Of a stretch of 64,000 bases of DNA, positions 31,131 to 40,255 are shown piece after piece. Below the pieces are notes generated by a model, which saw only the letters and a program-made list of their open reading frames with translations, searched no databases and was not told where the DNA came from. The DNA comes from Vicinamibacterales bacterium (GTDB taxonomy: Bacteria; Acidobacteriota; Vicinamibacteria; Vicinamibacterales; 2-12-FULL-66-21): positions 186,001 through 250,000 of the forward strand of contig DASXLB010000042.1 of assembly GCA_036496585.1 (NCBI GenBank), written 5' to 3'. A program made the translations under genes and the position numbers. Every line of letters starts with the position of its first letter. Within the stretch, counting starts at the first letter, position 1.

Positions 31131-32278
31131 GATCGGTGCGGGCCGCGGAGCACGTCGAGCGTGTGCTCCATGGAGAATCGTGACGCGTAGACCGACGCGG
31201 CGCGGCTGGCGAGCGAGGTGCGCGCGGCGGGGTCCCGCAGCAGCGCTTCGGATCGGTCGACGAAGGCTCCCACGTCGCCGGCGGGCGCGAGCGCCACCGC
31301 CCCCGTCTCTTCCCACACCGCCTCGGTGAGCGCCCCGGTCGTGCTGACGGTGGCGACGCCGTTCTTGAGACCCGCCATCGCCGACGTGCGGCGCGTGGTA
31401 ATCCCGTCCGGATACGGTTGCACGAGCAGATCGCAGGCGCGCAGGGCGCATGCGAGCGCCGCCGGCTCGAGACGATCGGGCGCCCAGGCGCGCGCGGCGA
31501 CCGCCGGCGCGGCGCCGGCCAGGCGCGACAGATACGCGCTGCCGCCAGCCCCGAGCAGCGCCAGACGGATCGACGGCATGCGCGCGACGAGCGCCGGCAG
31601 CCGCGCGTCGAGCTGACCGGTCACGTGCGCACCGTAGGTGCCGAAGTGCCCGACGAGCTGGGCGGCGTGATCCGCCCCCGTCGCCGCCGCGCGGACCCGC
31701 GCGATCTCGGCGGCGCCGGCCGCGATAGGGATGCTCGACGGAACCGGCAGCGTCTGCGGCGGCTGCGGCGCCGACAGATAGCGCGTCCAGCTCTCGGTCG
31801 AGAAATAAACGCGGGACGCGCCGCGCAGCAGGGTGCGCGCCATCATGCGCTGTATCAGGGCCAGTCCGTTCGAGGCAGACCACGGGCGCGACCAGCGGAA
31901 ATAGAAGTACGGCTCGTGAAACATGACCCGCACGTCGGCGACGCGCGGAGCCAGGCGCGAGAACCATCGGCAGAACGCGAGGTTGCCGCCGCGGGCGCCG
32001 AGCGCGTTCGGCACGTACTGGAGCAGAACCGGTCCCGGCGCCGAGGCGAACGCTCGCGCCAGCGTGGCGCGCGAGCCGCGACCGAAGACGTCGGGCAGGA
32101 CGTGCAGGGAAACACGGCGGGCCTGGGCCTCACCGGCGGCCGGACCGGCGGACGGCGTCCACACGTGCACCTCGTCACCGGTGTCAGCGAGCGCGGCCGC
32201 CAGGGCGGCCGTGTAGTCGCCAACGCCGCCGCAGTCCGGCGGGTACTCGCCGGTCAGCACGTGCCAGGTCGTCGCCAT
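31127..32278 (-). CDS. atypical glycosyltransferase (GT-B fold)
   Basis: A 383-residue protein beginning MATTWHVLTGEYPPDCGGVGDY, a typical GT4-like acceptor domain. The donor half differs from its neighbours. Where E-x7-E is expected the sequence reads ITTRRTSAMAGLKNGVATV, so the canonical glutamate pair is not seen. It may use another residue to hold the donor or belong to a distinct GT-B family. The ATG at 32278 lies inside the previous gene (25-base overlap); the frame upstream of it is shadow. Glycosyltransferase identity is supported by the N-terminus and by operon context. Confidence 0.75.
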   Translation of the reverse strand: MATTWHVLTGEYPPDCGGVGDYTAALAAALADTGDEVHVWTPSAGPAAGEAQARRVSLHVLPDVFGRGSRATLARAFASAPGPVLLQYVPNALGARGGNLAFCRWFSRLAPRVADVRVMFHEPYFYFRWSRPWSASNGLALIQRMMARTLLRGASRVYFSTESWTRYLSAPQPPQTLPVPSSIPIAAGAAEIARVRAAATGADHAAQLVGHFGTYGAHVTGQLDARLPALVARMPSIRLALLGAGGSAYLSRLAGAAPAVAARAWAPDRLEPAALACALRACDLLVQPYPDGITTRRTSAMAGLKNGVATVSTTGALTEAVWEETGAVALAPAGDVGAFVDRSEALLRDPAARTSLASRAASVYASRFSMEHTLDVLRGPHRS

Positions 32279-33429
32279 TGCTGGAGCACCTGCTCGAGCG
32301 CGTCGATGTGCGCGGCCGCGGAGAAGCGCGCCGACGCCTCCCGCGCATTCGCCGAGAGGGCCGCAAGGCGCCGCTCGTCGCCCAATGCGCGCGCGAGCGT
32401 GTCGCCGAATCCGCGCGGCCCCTCCGATGGGGGCACGAGGAGCCCGTTGACGCCGTCGCTCAGCCACGTGCGAATGCCGCCGGTGTCGAACGCCACGGAC
32501 GGCACACCGAAGCGCGCCGCCTCGAGGCCGACCAGTCCAAACGGCTCGGGCCAGCGGCTCGGCACCGCCAGGACCGAGGTGCGGGCTAGCGCTGCATCCC
32601 GCTCCGCCGCGTGCAGCCACCCCGGCACGTCGATCTGCACGTCGGCGCCCGACGCAGACGTACGCGCGACGAGATCCGGGCGGAGCGGGCCATCGCCGGC
32701 GACCAGCGCGCGGAGCGGGCGTGCGAGTGCGCGGCTGGCGTGCGCGAGGGCCTCGATCAGGAGGTCCGGACCCTTGAGCGGCGTCAGCCGACCGAAGAAG
32801 GCGACGTCGATGTCGCGGACGCCTCCGGACGCCGCCGGACCGGCCGTGAACAACGGGATCGTGGCGATGCGCGCGGCGCCGTAGCGGCCGAATTCACCGC
32901 GCATGTGCTCGCTCGCGACGACCACGCCGTCGTATCGCGGCAGCAGTGCCTGCTGGCGGCGCGCCCATCGGTACTGCGTCACCATCACGTCCGGCCGCAG
33001 CCGTCCGCATCGCCGCGGCAGGAAATAGACCAGGCAGCCGGCATTGCAGGCGCGTGGACACGCAACGGCCGCCGGAAACGAAAACGCCTTGTGACCGCTC
33101 AGGCACGCCCCGGCATAGGCGTGCATCATCTTGATCGTCGGCCACTGGCCGACGATCGCCTCGTCGATTTCCAGGTAGCGCATGTTGTGCGCGAAGCAGA
33201 CGTCGGGACGCCACGCCCTGGCCGCATCGATCGCCGGCGGCAGCCCGAGGTCGCGCACGCTCCACGACGGATCCACATTGACGTCGGTCGGGCCCTGTTC
33301 GGCGCGGGTGTTGGCGTAGAGCAGCGCCACCTCGTGCCGGCGCGCGCGCAACTCGGGAACGAGCGCCGCGAGGTACGATTCGACGCCGCCGCCGCCCATC
33401 CGCGCTTCGTTGACGAGCAGAATGCGCAT
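32254..33429 (-). CDS. glycosyltransferase family 4 protein with cysteine cluster
   Basis: A 391-residue GT-B glycosyltransferase: MRILLVNEARMGGGGVESYL at the start, DVAFFGRLTPLKGPDLLIEA in the donor domain and the E-x7-E motif EPFGLVGLEAARFG. An unusual feature is a group of cysteines around residues 108-140 (ACLSG, then CPRACNAGC and RRCG), placed where the acceptor domain contacts substrate. Similar cysteine-rich inserts occur in other polysaccharide glycosyltransferases and may bind a metal or form a structural site, which is inference. It begins immediately after the flippase stop, with no intervening base. Confidence 0.88.
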   Translation of the reverse strand: MRILLVNEARMGGGGVESYLAALVPELRARRHEVALLYANTRAEQGPTDVNVDPSWSVRDLGLPPAIDAARAWRPDVCFAHNMRYLEIDEAIVGQWPTIKMMHAYAGACLSGHKAFSFPAAVACPRACNAGCLVYFLPRRCGRLRPDVMVTQYRWARRQQALLPRYDGVVVASEHMRGEFGRYGAARIATIPLFTAGPAASGGVRDIDVAFFGRLTPLKGPDLLIEALAHASRALARPLRALVAGDGPLRPDLVARTSASGADVQIDVPGWLHAAERDAALARTSVLAVPSRWPEPFGLVGLEAARFGVPSVAFDTGGIRTWLSDGVNGLLVPPSEGPRGFGDTLARALGDERRLAALSANAREASARFSAAAHIDALEQVLQQWRRPGTC

Positions 33430-34983
33430 CTACCGCCCGGCCGTGCTCCGCTCCGACCCGCCGCCGCGACGGATCGCGAAACGGGAGAGCACTCGATCGT
33501 ACAGGGCGCGCACCGGGCCGAAGGCGAGGTAGAGCGGACGCATGTACCAGACCGAGATGGCGGCAACCAGCGCGCCGATCGCCATGACCACCGGCACCCG
33601 CGGCACGCCAAGGAGCTGCTCGAGCGCGACGGCGCAGATTACGAGCGGCAGGAACCGCCGGAGCCACGGACGAATCACCTCCGCGAGGAGCGCTGTCTCG
33701 GGCATGCGGGTCGACACGGCGAACGGTTTCCAGGCGAGCGCCGGGAACACGATGCCATGGCTGATCACGCCGGCCAGCAGCACGCCTTCGATGCCGAGCC
33801 ATCGACCCAGGCCGAAAGCGAGCGCGATGTGGACGAGGCCCGACCCGAAGGTGGCCATGCCGATCTGGATCCGTTGTCCGAGCGCGGCCGGGACGACGGC
33901 CAGCGCGTGCGCGAAGGTCATCGCCAGGGCGACCATCGCGAGCAGCACGTTCGCCTTGCCGCCCGCGAACATCATCCCGCCGACCCAGCGGCTGACGAAA
34001 GCAGGGTTCACCGCGAGCACGACGCAGGCGGTGGCGCCGGCCAGCGCGAGGTAGACGCGCACCATGACCACGATCGCCTCGCGCAGCCGCGCGTCCTGGC
34101 GCTCACCCGCGAGGTTGGCGAGGCCGATCAAGCCGCTGTCGCACGGCACCCACGAGAGCTGCGTCAACGACGTACTGAGCTTGCTGGTGCAGGCCAGCGC
34201 GGCCACAGCCGTGGCGCGGCCGAGCGCCGCGAGCACCAGACCGTCGGTCGCGCTGATCAGCCTCCATCCCCAGCCTCCGAGCCACGCACCGGTGCCCTCG
34301 CGAAAGAGCGCGCGCACGTCCCGCCAGAGTGGCACGCGCCAGCCGCGCAGCAAATCGGGGGCGACAGCCGCGACCCGCACCAGGAAAACGAGGCCGGCGA
34401 CGAGCTGCGGCACGGCGACCCCAACAGCCAGCGCGTACAAGCCATCGCCGGCCTGCAGGAGTGCCGCCGTCAGGATGACGCCGAACGGCACCTGCACGAG
34501 ATCGACGGCGCCGGTGAACCGGACGTCCTGCATGCCGACCAGCACGCAGTAGAAGACGCGCAACGGATACGCCACCACGCCGGCGACGGCGATGATCAAC
34601 GTGGCGCCGACGACCGGCGCACGCTCGGCCGCTTCGAGGTGGATCACGTGCGGGAGCGCCGCAATCAAGACGCCGCCAATCACCGCGTAGCCGGCGGCGC
34701 TCAGGAGCGCGGCCGCGACACCGTTGGCGAGCAGACGCCGCATCCCGTCGCGATCGCCGCGGCCGTCCACCTCGGCGATGAGCCAGGGCACCGTGACGAG
34801 CACGCCGAAGTCGGTCAACGACGCATAGGCCAACAACTCGCCCGACGCCAGCCACAGGCCATAGGAGCGCGCGCCGACGTGGTGGAGCGTGAACGGCACC
34901 AGCCACAGGCCGGTCGCGACGGCAATGCCGAACCTGGCGTAGCCAAAGAGCGCCGTCAATGTGGCCCGGATGGTCCTGCTCAT
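33430..34983 (-). CDS. wzx: lipid-linked repeat-unit flippase, Wzx-like
   Basis: A 517-residue integral membrane protein of the polysaccharide transporter (MOP/PST) superfamily with about 12-14 hydrophobic segments, starting MSRTIRATLTALFGYARFG. Such proteins flip undecaprenyl-linked oligosaccharide repeat units to the periplasmic face for polymerisation by Wzy. The ATG at 34983 makes the four-base overlap with the preceding methyltransferase; the frame upstream is not homologous. The long loop with RWVGGMMFAGGKAN near the middle is typical of the family. No other flippase or ABC exporter is seen in the window, so this is the likely export route. Confidence 0.87.
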   Translation of the reverse strand: MSRTIRATLTALFGYARFGIAVATGLWLVPFTLHHVGARSYGLWLASGELLAYASLTDFGVLVTVPWLIAEVDGRGDRDGMRRLLANGVAAALLSAAGYAVIGGVLIAALPHVIHLEAAERAPVVGATLIIAVAGVVAYPLRVFYCVLVGMQDVRFTGAVDLVQVPFGVILTAALLQAGDGLYALAVGVAVPQLVAGLVFLVRVAAVAPDLLRGWRVPLWRDVRALFREGTGAWLGGWGWRLISATDGLVLAALGRATAVAALACTSKLSTSLTQLSWVPCDSGLIGLANLAGERQDARLREAIVVMVRVYLALAGATACVVLAVNPAFVSRWVGGMMFAGGKANVLLAMVALAMTFAHALAVVPAALGQRIQIGMATFGSGLVHIALAFGLGRWLGIEGVLLAGVISHGIVFPALAWKPFAVSTRMPETALLAEVIRPWLRRFLPLVICAVALEQLLGVPRVPVVMAIGALVAAISVWYMRPLYLAFGPVRALYDRVLSRFAIRRGGGSERSTAGR

Positions 34984-35900
34984 GAGCGGCGCGCGATGGC
35001 GAAGAGGTTCAAAGCGAGCGGGGTGTGCAGGCCACCCGGGACGTGGCGCGCGGCGGCGAAGACCGCACGCCGCACGAGGCGATCGATGCGATGTCCCTCG
35101 GGCATCTCCGGTGCGGCCGCCGCAACCGTCACCGCCGTGAATCCGCAGCGCTCCAGCGCCAGCCGCAGCGACGCCGGCGTGAAGTGATTCACGTGGACGA
35201 GATTGTCGGCCAGCGTCGGACGATAGCCGGGGCGCACGATCCCGCGGACCGATTCCTTCAGCCGCTGCGCGCCGCCATTGGGCACCTTCACCGCGATCGC
35301 GCCGCCCGGCCGGATCCATCCGGCCGCGCGCCCCAGGGCGCGCCGCGGATCGGGAATGTGTTCGAGTACGTCGATCAGCGTCACCGCATCGAACGGCGGC
35401 CGCGGCGTGACCGTGAAGATGTTCCCGTGGTGGACGGGCGCGCCGGTCGCGGCCGCCGCCTGCGCGGCCGTCCGGGGATTGAGTTCGAGCCCCTCGACGT
35501 CCCATCCGGCGCGCTGCGCCAGGCTCATCAGCCGGCCGGCATGCGCGCCAACGTCGAGCAGCCGTCGCGGCCTCGCGGGCAGACGCGCGTCGAGCGCCCG
35601 CAGCACGTCAGCGAAGATGTCGTCCTTGTACGTCGCCGCGTGCTCCGCTTCGACCCAATGCGGCGCCCACTGCTGGTCGTAAATGCGATCGAAGTATCGA
35701 TCGAGCGCGGGCAGCGCGCCAGGCTGCGCGAATCCGCAGGCGGCACACCGGCGGATCTCGATCGGTTCGCCGGAGTACGCGGCGAGCGGCGGATCCTGGC
35801 CCGCGAACGCCGACAGCTCGTAGCGCGCGTCGAAGGCCCGCGCGAGCGCTCCGCCGTCGCACACCCAGCACCGGTCCACGGGGGCGAAGCCTGCGTTCAT
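34980..35900 (-). CDS. SAM-dependent methyltransferase with N-terminal zinc ribbon
   Basis: A 306-residue protein with an N-terminal CxxC pair set (C11/C14 and C52/C55) that likely binds zinc. A class I methyltransferase core follows, with the SAM motif LLDVGAHAGRLMSLAQRAGW and the later core VTLIDVLEHIPDP. The arrangement is that of the C-methyltransferase-like proteins of polysaccharide and secondary-metabolite clusters, which often act on nucleotide-linked deoxysugars. That makes sugar C-methylation a reasonable but unproven role. It overlaps genes on both sides by four bases. Confidence 0.87.
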   Translation of the reverse strand: MNAGFAPVDRCWVCDGGALARAFDARYELSAFAGQDPPLAAYSGEPIEIRRCAACGFAQPGALPALDRYFDRIYDQQWAPHWVEAEHAATYKDDIFADVLRALDARLPARPRRLLDVGAHAGRLMSLAQRAGWDVEGLELNPRTAAQAAAATGAPVHHGNIFTVTPRPPFDAVTLIDVLEHIPDPRRALGRAAGWIRPGGAIAVKVPNGGAQRLKESVRGIVRPGYRPTLADNLVHVNHFTPASLRLALERCGFTAVTVAAAAPEMPEGHRIDRLVRRAVFAAARHVPGGLHTPLALNLFAIARRS

Positions 35901-37024
35901 GCCGCCTCCACCGCCTCGGCGATGTCGGCCGCCATCTCGTCCCAGCCTCGCGCGCGCAGCGTCGCCGAGAGCGGCGCCGCGTGCCTCCGCCAGGCGGCAG
36001 GATCGGCGTGCCAGCGGCGAAGCGCGGCCGCGACCTCGTCCGTGCCCGCACCCGCCGGCAGCACCAGCGGGGCGAGTTCGGGCGGGAATCGCTCCGCGAT
36101 GCCGGCGCCGGCGCTGACGATCGCCGGCAGCCCGCGGCAGATCGCCTCGTGCACGCCCAGACCGTAGGCTTCGTACCGGGATGGATGGACCAGGAGATCG
36201 GCGGCCGCGAGCAGTTGCGGCACGTCGGTCCGGAACCCCAGCACCTGCACACCCTTCAGCCCCGCCGCCTGCGCGCGCGCGGCCCAGTGCGCCTGTTCGA
36301 CGCCGGCGCCGACGACGATCAATGCTGCGTCCCAGCGGCCGCCGGACGACAGCGAACGCCAGGCCTCGAACAGCCGATCGAAACCCTTGCGCCGATCGCC
36401 GAGCGCGCCGATGAAGATCGCCACAGGCAGGTCGTCGGGAAGCCGCAGCGCAGCGCGCGCGGCGCGTCGCTCGTCCTCACGCACGGGTGCGAAGAGTGCC
36501 GCGTCGATGCCGTAGTAGACAACGCGCGTCTTCGCCGCCGGTACGCCGTAGCAGCGCTGCACGTCGGCCGCCGTCGTCGCGCTGTTGCAGATCACGAGCG
36601 GGGCGGTGGCGAGCGCCGCCGCCTCACGCGCGAGATAGTAGCGCCGCCCGAGCGAGGCCGAGACGCGCGTCCGGATCGACACCGCCACCTCGGGCGCGTA
36701 GGCGGCGTGCAGGTAGTGCACCCAGGTCGGCGCGCCGTCGACGCCATTGCCGCCGTTCATCAGCACGCCGGCGCGACGCGGCAGGCGGCGGCGGACGCGG
36801 CGCGCGGCGCGCGCGAGCAAGGGCGCGCCGACGAGGTGCGCGCCGAAGGGCCGCGGCACTCCGTGCACCGTGACTTCCGGACGTGCCGCGAGATCCGCGG
36901 CCACCCGATGCGCGACCAGATGCACGTCGCGCCCATGGCCAGCCAGCCACGAGGCGAGGGCGTAGTTGGCGCGGTCCATCCCGCCGTGCGCGGCGAAATC
37001 GCCGGTCGCGGCCAGCCAGGTCAT
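35897..37024 (-). CDS. glycosyltransferase family 4 protein
   Basis: A 375-residue GT-B glycosyltransferase starting MTWLAATGDFAAHGGMDRAN. The donor domain has AIFIGALGDRRKGFDRLFEA and the E-x7-E motif EAYGLGVHEAICRG. The ATG at 37024 overlaps the previous stop by four bases; the frame extends upstream without homology. It lies between the second polymerase-like gene and a methyltransferase, so it probably acts on the same repeat unit. Confidence 0.9.
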   Translation of the reverse strand: MTWLAATGDFAAHGGMDRANYALASWLAGHGRDVHLVAHRVAADLAARPEVTVHGVPRPFGAHLVGAPLLARAARRVRRRLPRRAGVLMNGGNGVDGAPTWVHYLHAAYAPEVAVSIRTRVSASLGRRYYLAREAAALATAPLVICNSATTAADVQRCYGVPAAKTRVVYYGIDAALFAPVREDERRAARAALRLPDDLPVAIFIGALGDRRKGFDRLFEAWRSLSSGGRWDAALIVVGAGVEQAHWAARAQAAGLKGVQVLGFRTDVPQLLAAADLLVHPSRYEAYGLGVHEAICRGLPAIVSAGAGIAERFPPELAPLVLPAGAGTDEVAAALRRWHADPAAWRRHAAPLSATLRARGWDEMAADIAEAVEAA

Positions 37025-38385
37025 GCGCCCTCGAGTCCCTGTCTGGTGGCGACGCCGTGCAGGGCTCCCGCCAGGAACCAGTACTGGATTCCGAGCTGCG
37101 CCACGAACGGCGTGAAGCTGAAGATCATCAGCGCTGTCCCGAGATTGGCGGCCATCACGACCGCGCCGCACGTCGCGAGGCGAGGATGCCCCTTGACCAT
37201 GGCCACCCGCCACTGCGTGAGCGCGGTCACCAGCAGGGCGCCGACATAGAGCGCGACCATCAGGACGCCGCCGTCGATCATCCAGCCCGCGAGCTGGATC
37301 TCGGCCCAGATCGGTGGATTCGCGTCGGTGAATTCGCTGAAGTAGGCGGCCGGCATGCCCCAGCGGCCGAGCCCGGCGCCGAAGGGATGGTCGACGAGCA
37401 GTTCACCGAAAGCCATGTCGAGGTGCGCGCCGCGCGCGCCGCGATACACCGTGATCGGATCGGACGCGAAGATCGTCATGAACCGGTCGCTGATCGTCTG
37501 GCCGCCGAGCGCGACCGCCAGCAGGAAGCCGCCGAGGAACACGCCGCCGGCAAGCAAGGCGAACTGGGTCGCGCGCGCGAACTTTTCCTGGCGCGCGAGC
37601 GTCATCGCGTAGGCCAGCATCATGGCGAGCGCCGCCGCCCAGCTGATGCGGACCTGGCTCAGATAGATCGCGCCAAGCCCCGCGCCGGCGAACACGAGCG
37701 ACAGGAGGCGCTTCCACGTCTCCGTCTGGCTGACGGCGAACACCAGCCCGAGCAGCGCGGCGTAGGCGGCGGGTCCGGCGACTGCGCCGGGTGTGTCGAA
37801 CAGCCCTGGAGGCCGAACCATCATCTGTCCGTTGGGGCCGATGAAGGTCACGGGCCCGAGACCCATGTCCTGCTCGACCAGGACGCGCGAGAACTCCGCC
37901 GGCAGCCACCGCGCCGGATCGTAGACCTGCAGCACGCCGACGACCGAGTTCGCCCCGGCGCAGATGAGCAGGATCCACATGATGCGCGCCAGCCGCTCCG
38001 GTGTGTCGACGAGCACCGGCGCCCAGAAGAGCGGCGCCATCACCGCAAAGTAGACGGTCAGGTGCGCCAAGCCGCCGAGGAAGTTCGGCGTCGATGGGTG
38101 GAACAGCATGACGGCGAGCAGCGCCATCACGCCGAACACCCAGCTCTGCGCGCGCGACTGGCGAATCTTCGCGTGCGGGCTGATCACGTACCAGCCGAGC
38201 GCCGCGAGGCTGATGCCGAACGCCGACGTGCGAATCGGCAGACGGATCGCCTGTGTGCCCGGCAGGATCAGCAGCGCCGGCAGCGCCGTCTGGCTGAGCG
38301 CGAACCACTCGGCAAAGCCCCAGCGCGACTGCTGCGCGGCGTCGACCGCCGCCGCCTGCCCGAACGCCTGCGTCTGCGCGTTCAT
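37021..38385 (-). CDS. O-antigen polymerase / ligase-like membrane protein
   Basis: A 454-residue polytopic protein with about 11-12 hydrophobic helices and a large loop containing DHPFGAGLGRWGMPAAYFSE and NPPIWAEIQLAGWMIDGG, the Wzy/WaaL-type periplasmic region. It would polymerise or ligate undecaprenyl-linked repeat units. It shows little similarity by eye to the other polymerase-like protein at 20200-21642, so the two may do different jobs (polymerase versus ligase) or serve different glycans. The ATG at 38385 overlaps the previous stop by four bases. Confidence 0.82.
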   Translation of the reverse strand: MNAQTQAFGQAAAVDAAQQSRWGFAEWFALSQTALPALLILPGTQAIRLPIRTSAFGISLAALGWYVISPHAKIRQSRAQSWVFGVMALLAVMLFHPSTPNFLGGLAHLTVYFAVMAPLFWAPVLVDTPERLARIMWILLICAGANSVVGVLQVYDPARWLPAEFSRVLVEQDMGLGPVTFIGPNGQMMVRPPGLFDTPGAVAGPAAYAALLGLVFAVSQTETWKRLLSLVFAGAGLGAIYLSQVRISWAAALAMMLAYAMTLARQEKFARATQFALLAGGVFLGGFLLAVALGGQTISDRFMTIFASDPITVYRGARGAHLDMAFGELLVDHPFGAGLGRWGMPAAYFSEFTDANPPIWAEIQLAGWMIDGGVLMVALYVGALLVTALTQWRVAMVKGHPRLATCGAVVMAANLGTALMIFSFTPFVAQLGIQYWFLAGALHGVATRQGLEGA

Positions 38386-39593
38386 GCCGGAACCCCCATC
38401 CGCCCTGCACGGGCATACAGATCGACAAAGGCCCCGGCGAAGACCGCCGGAGAGAACCGTCGCAGCGCCGTCCGATGAGCCTCGTCGCCGAGTCGCGCGC
38501 GCAGCGCCGGATCGGCCGCGAGCCGGTCGATCGCCGCGGCCAGCCCGGCAGCATCCCCCGGCATCGCCGCGACGGCATCGACGTCCTCGACGATGAGCTC
38601 GGCCGCGCCGCCGGCACGGCTGACGATGACCGCCTTGCCGCAGGCCATGCCTTCGGCGATCACGAGCCCGAACGGCTCGGGCTCGGTGCTCGCGTGCACC
38701 ACCACGTCGAGCGCCCGCAGCGCGCGGGCCGGGCGATCGATGAACCCGGTGAAGCCGACGCGATCGGCGACGCCCAGCTCGCAGGCGCGGGCACGAAGAT
38801 CGTCGAGGCTCACCTGACTGCCGGCAGTGTCGTAGACGGGCCCGCCGATCACGTACGCGCGAAGCGGCACCGACGCCTGCTGCACGGCGCGCAGGAACAC
38901 GTCGTGCCCCTTCCACCGTGCGAACGTGGCGAGCAGGCCGACCCGGCACACGCTCGACGCCAGCGGCGGCAGCCCGGCGAGCGCGTCGAGATCGACCTCG
39001 TCGCCGCCCGGAGTGAACTCCGCGAGATCGACGGCGTTATAGATCGTCGTCACCGGCGCCCGGCCGCCAAGCACCGCCACGAGATCGGCGGCGACGCTGC
39101 GCGAATTGGCGACGACGGCGGCGGCGCGGCGGGCGTGATGGCGCAGCAGCGTGCGGCTGAGCGGCCGCGGCGTCAGGTACTCATGCACGTGCCAGACGAG
39201 CGGGACGCCCGCCGGCGCGGCGCGCGCCGCCAGCACGTGCATCTTGAACCCGTTGGTGTGGATCACGTCAGGCTTCAACTCGTCGATCGCGGCGGCGATG
39301 GCGCCGCCATAGGCGCGCGCGCCGGCGAGGGCGCGGGCGAGCGTCGCCGTCTGACGGCCGAGATCGCCGAGCCTTCGCATCGACCACTCTCCGAACGCCA
39401 GCAGCGACGCCGGCATCGGCACGATCCGCGTCGCCGCTCCAGCCGCGCAGGCGCGCGCCTCGAGTGGTCCGTGACGCGGCAGGATCAACACCGGTTCGAT
39501 CCCCGGCCTGGCGGCGAGTTCTCGCAGCAGCGTCAGCAGGATGGCTTCCGAGCCGCCGACGTCCGCCGACACGCTCAGCAGCGCTACCCGCAC
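38382..39593 (-). CDS. glycosyltransferase family 4 protein
   Basis: A 403-residue GT-B glycosyltransferase with a GTG start at 39593 (MRVALLSVSADVGGSEAIL), overlapping the previous gene by ten bases. The acceptor domain has PDVIHTNGFKMHVLAARAA and a histidine-rich VWHVHEYLTPRPLS. The donor domain has VGLLATFARWKGHDVFLRA and the E-x7-E motif EPFGLVIAEGMACG. Specificity unknown. Confidence 0.9.
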   Translation of the reverse strand: MRVALLSVSADVGGSEAILLTLLRELAARPGIEPVLILPRHGPLEARACAAGAATRIVPMPASLLAFGEWSMRRLGDLGRQTATLARALAGARAYGGAIAAAIDELKPDVIHTNGFKMHVLAARAAPAGVPLVWHVHEYLTPRPLSRTLLRHHARRAAAVVANSRSVAADLVAVLGGRAPVTTIYNAVDLAEFTPGGDEVDLDALAGLPPLASSVCRVGLLATFARWKGHDVFLRAVQQASVPLRAYVIGGPVYDTAGSQVSLDDLRARACELGVADRVGFTGFIDRPARALRALDVVVHASTEPEPFGLVIAEGMACGKAVIVSRAGGAAELIVEDVDAVAAMPGDAAGLAAAIDRLAADPALRARLGDEAHRTALRRFSPAVFAGAFVDLYARAGRMGVPA

Positions 39594-40255
39594 CGGCGCC
39601 CCACCAGCGCGACATTGTCGGACAGACGGCGCGGCGCGATCGCGGCCAGGGGCGCCGGGTAGTGCCACGGAGAGAGTGGCAGCCGGCCCCAGCGTGTGTA
39701 TTCGACCGCGACGTCCTCGAGCCCTGATTCGGCGGCGATGCGACGCAAATCGACCTCGAGAAGCGCGGTGCGATGCGCCGGGTAGTCGCCGTCCTGGAAC
39801 GCGACGAACACGCCCTTGGCGATCAGGCACGACAGACTGAGCAGGCTCAACTGGTTGGGGGTGGTAATCGCGATCCAGCCGCCGGGGCGGGTGACCCGCG
39901 CCAGCTCGCGCACGAAGGCGCGCGGATTCTCGAGATGCTCGATCACTTCGATGGCAGCGGCGGCGTCGACACTCGCGTCTTCGAGCGGAAGCGGCGCGTC
40001 GAGGTTGGCGGGCACGAAGCCGACCGCGTCCGGTAGTCCGGGATACCGAACGGCGTCGATCCCCGTGCAGGCAGTGAAGCGTGCCGACGCGAGCCGCCAG
40101 AGGTCGCCCGTACCGCAGCCGGCGTCGAGCAGCCGTCCGCCGGCGCCGCGCGCCTCGAGCATGTTCATCGCCGTGCGGTGGATCCGATCGTGTGCGCGGC
40201 CCAGGCTGCGCGCCGCGCGCTCCTGCAGGCCGGCGTCGGCCTCCACGCGCGTCAC
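39584..40255 (-). CDS. class I SAM-dependent methyltransferase
   Basis: A 223-residue methyltransferase with the SAM motif LLDAGCGTGDLWRLA and the core AAAIEVIEHLENPRAF, followed by VTRPGGWIAITTPNQLS, a combination typical of Methyltransf_11/UbiG-like enzymes. The GTG at 40255 overlaps the preceding glycosyltransferase stop (GTGA); the longer open frame to 40540 is shadow. One of four methyltransferases in the operon; the target is likely a sugar or glycan end. Confidence 0.87.
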   Translation of the reverse strand: MTRVEADAGLQERAARSLGRAHDRIHRTAMNMLEARGAGGRLLDAGCGTGDLWRLASARFTACTGIDAVRYPGLPDAVGFVPANLDAPLPLEDASVDAAAAIEVIEHLENPRAFVRELARVTRPGGWIAITTPNQLSLLSLSCLIAKGVFVAFQDGDYPAHRTALLEVDLRRIAAESGLEDVAVEYTRWGRLPLSPWHYPAPLAAIAPRRLSDNVALVGRRCG

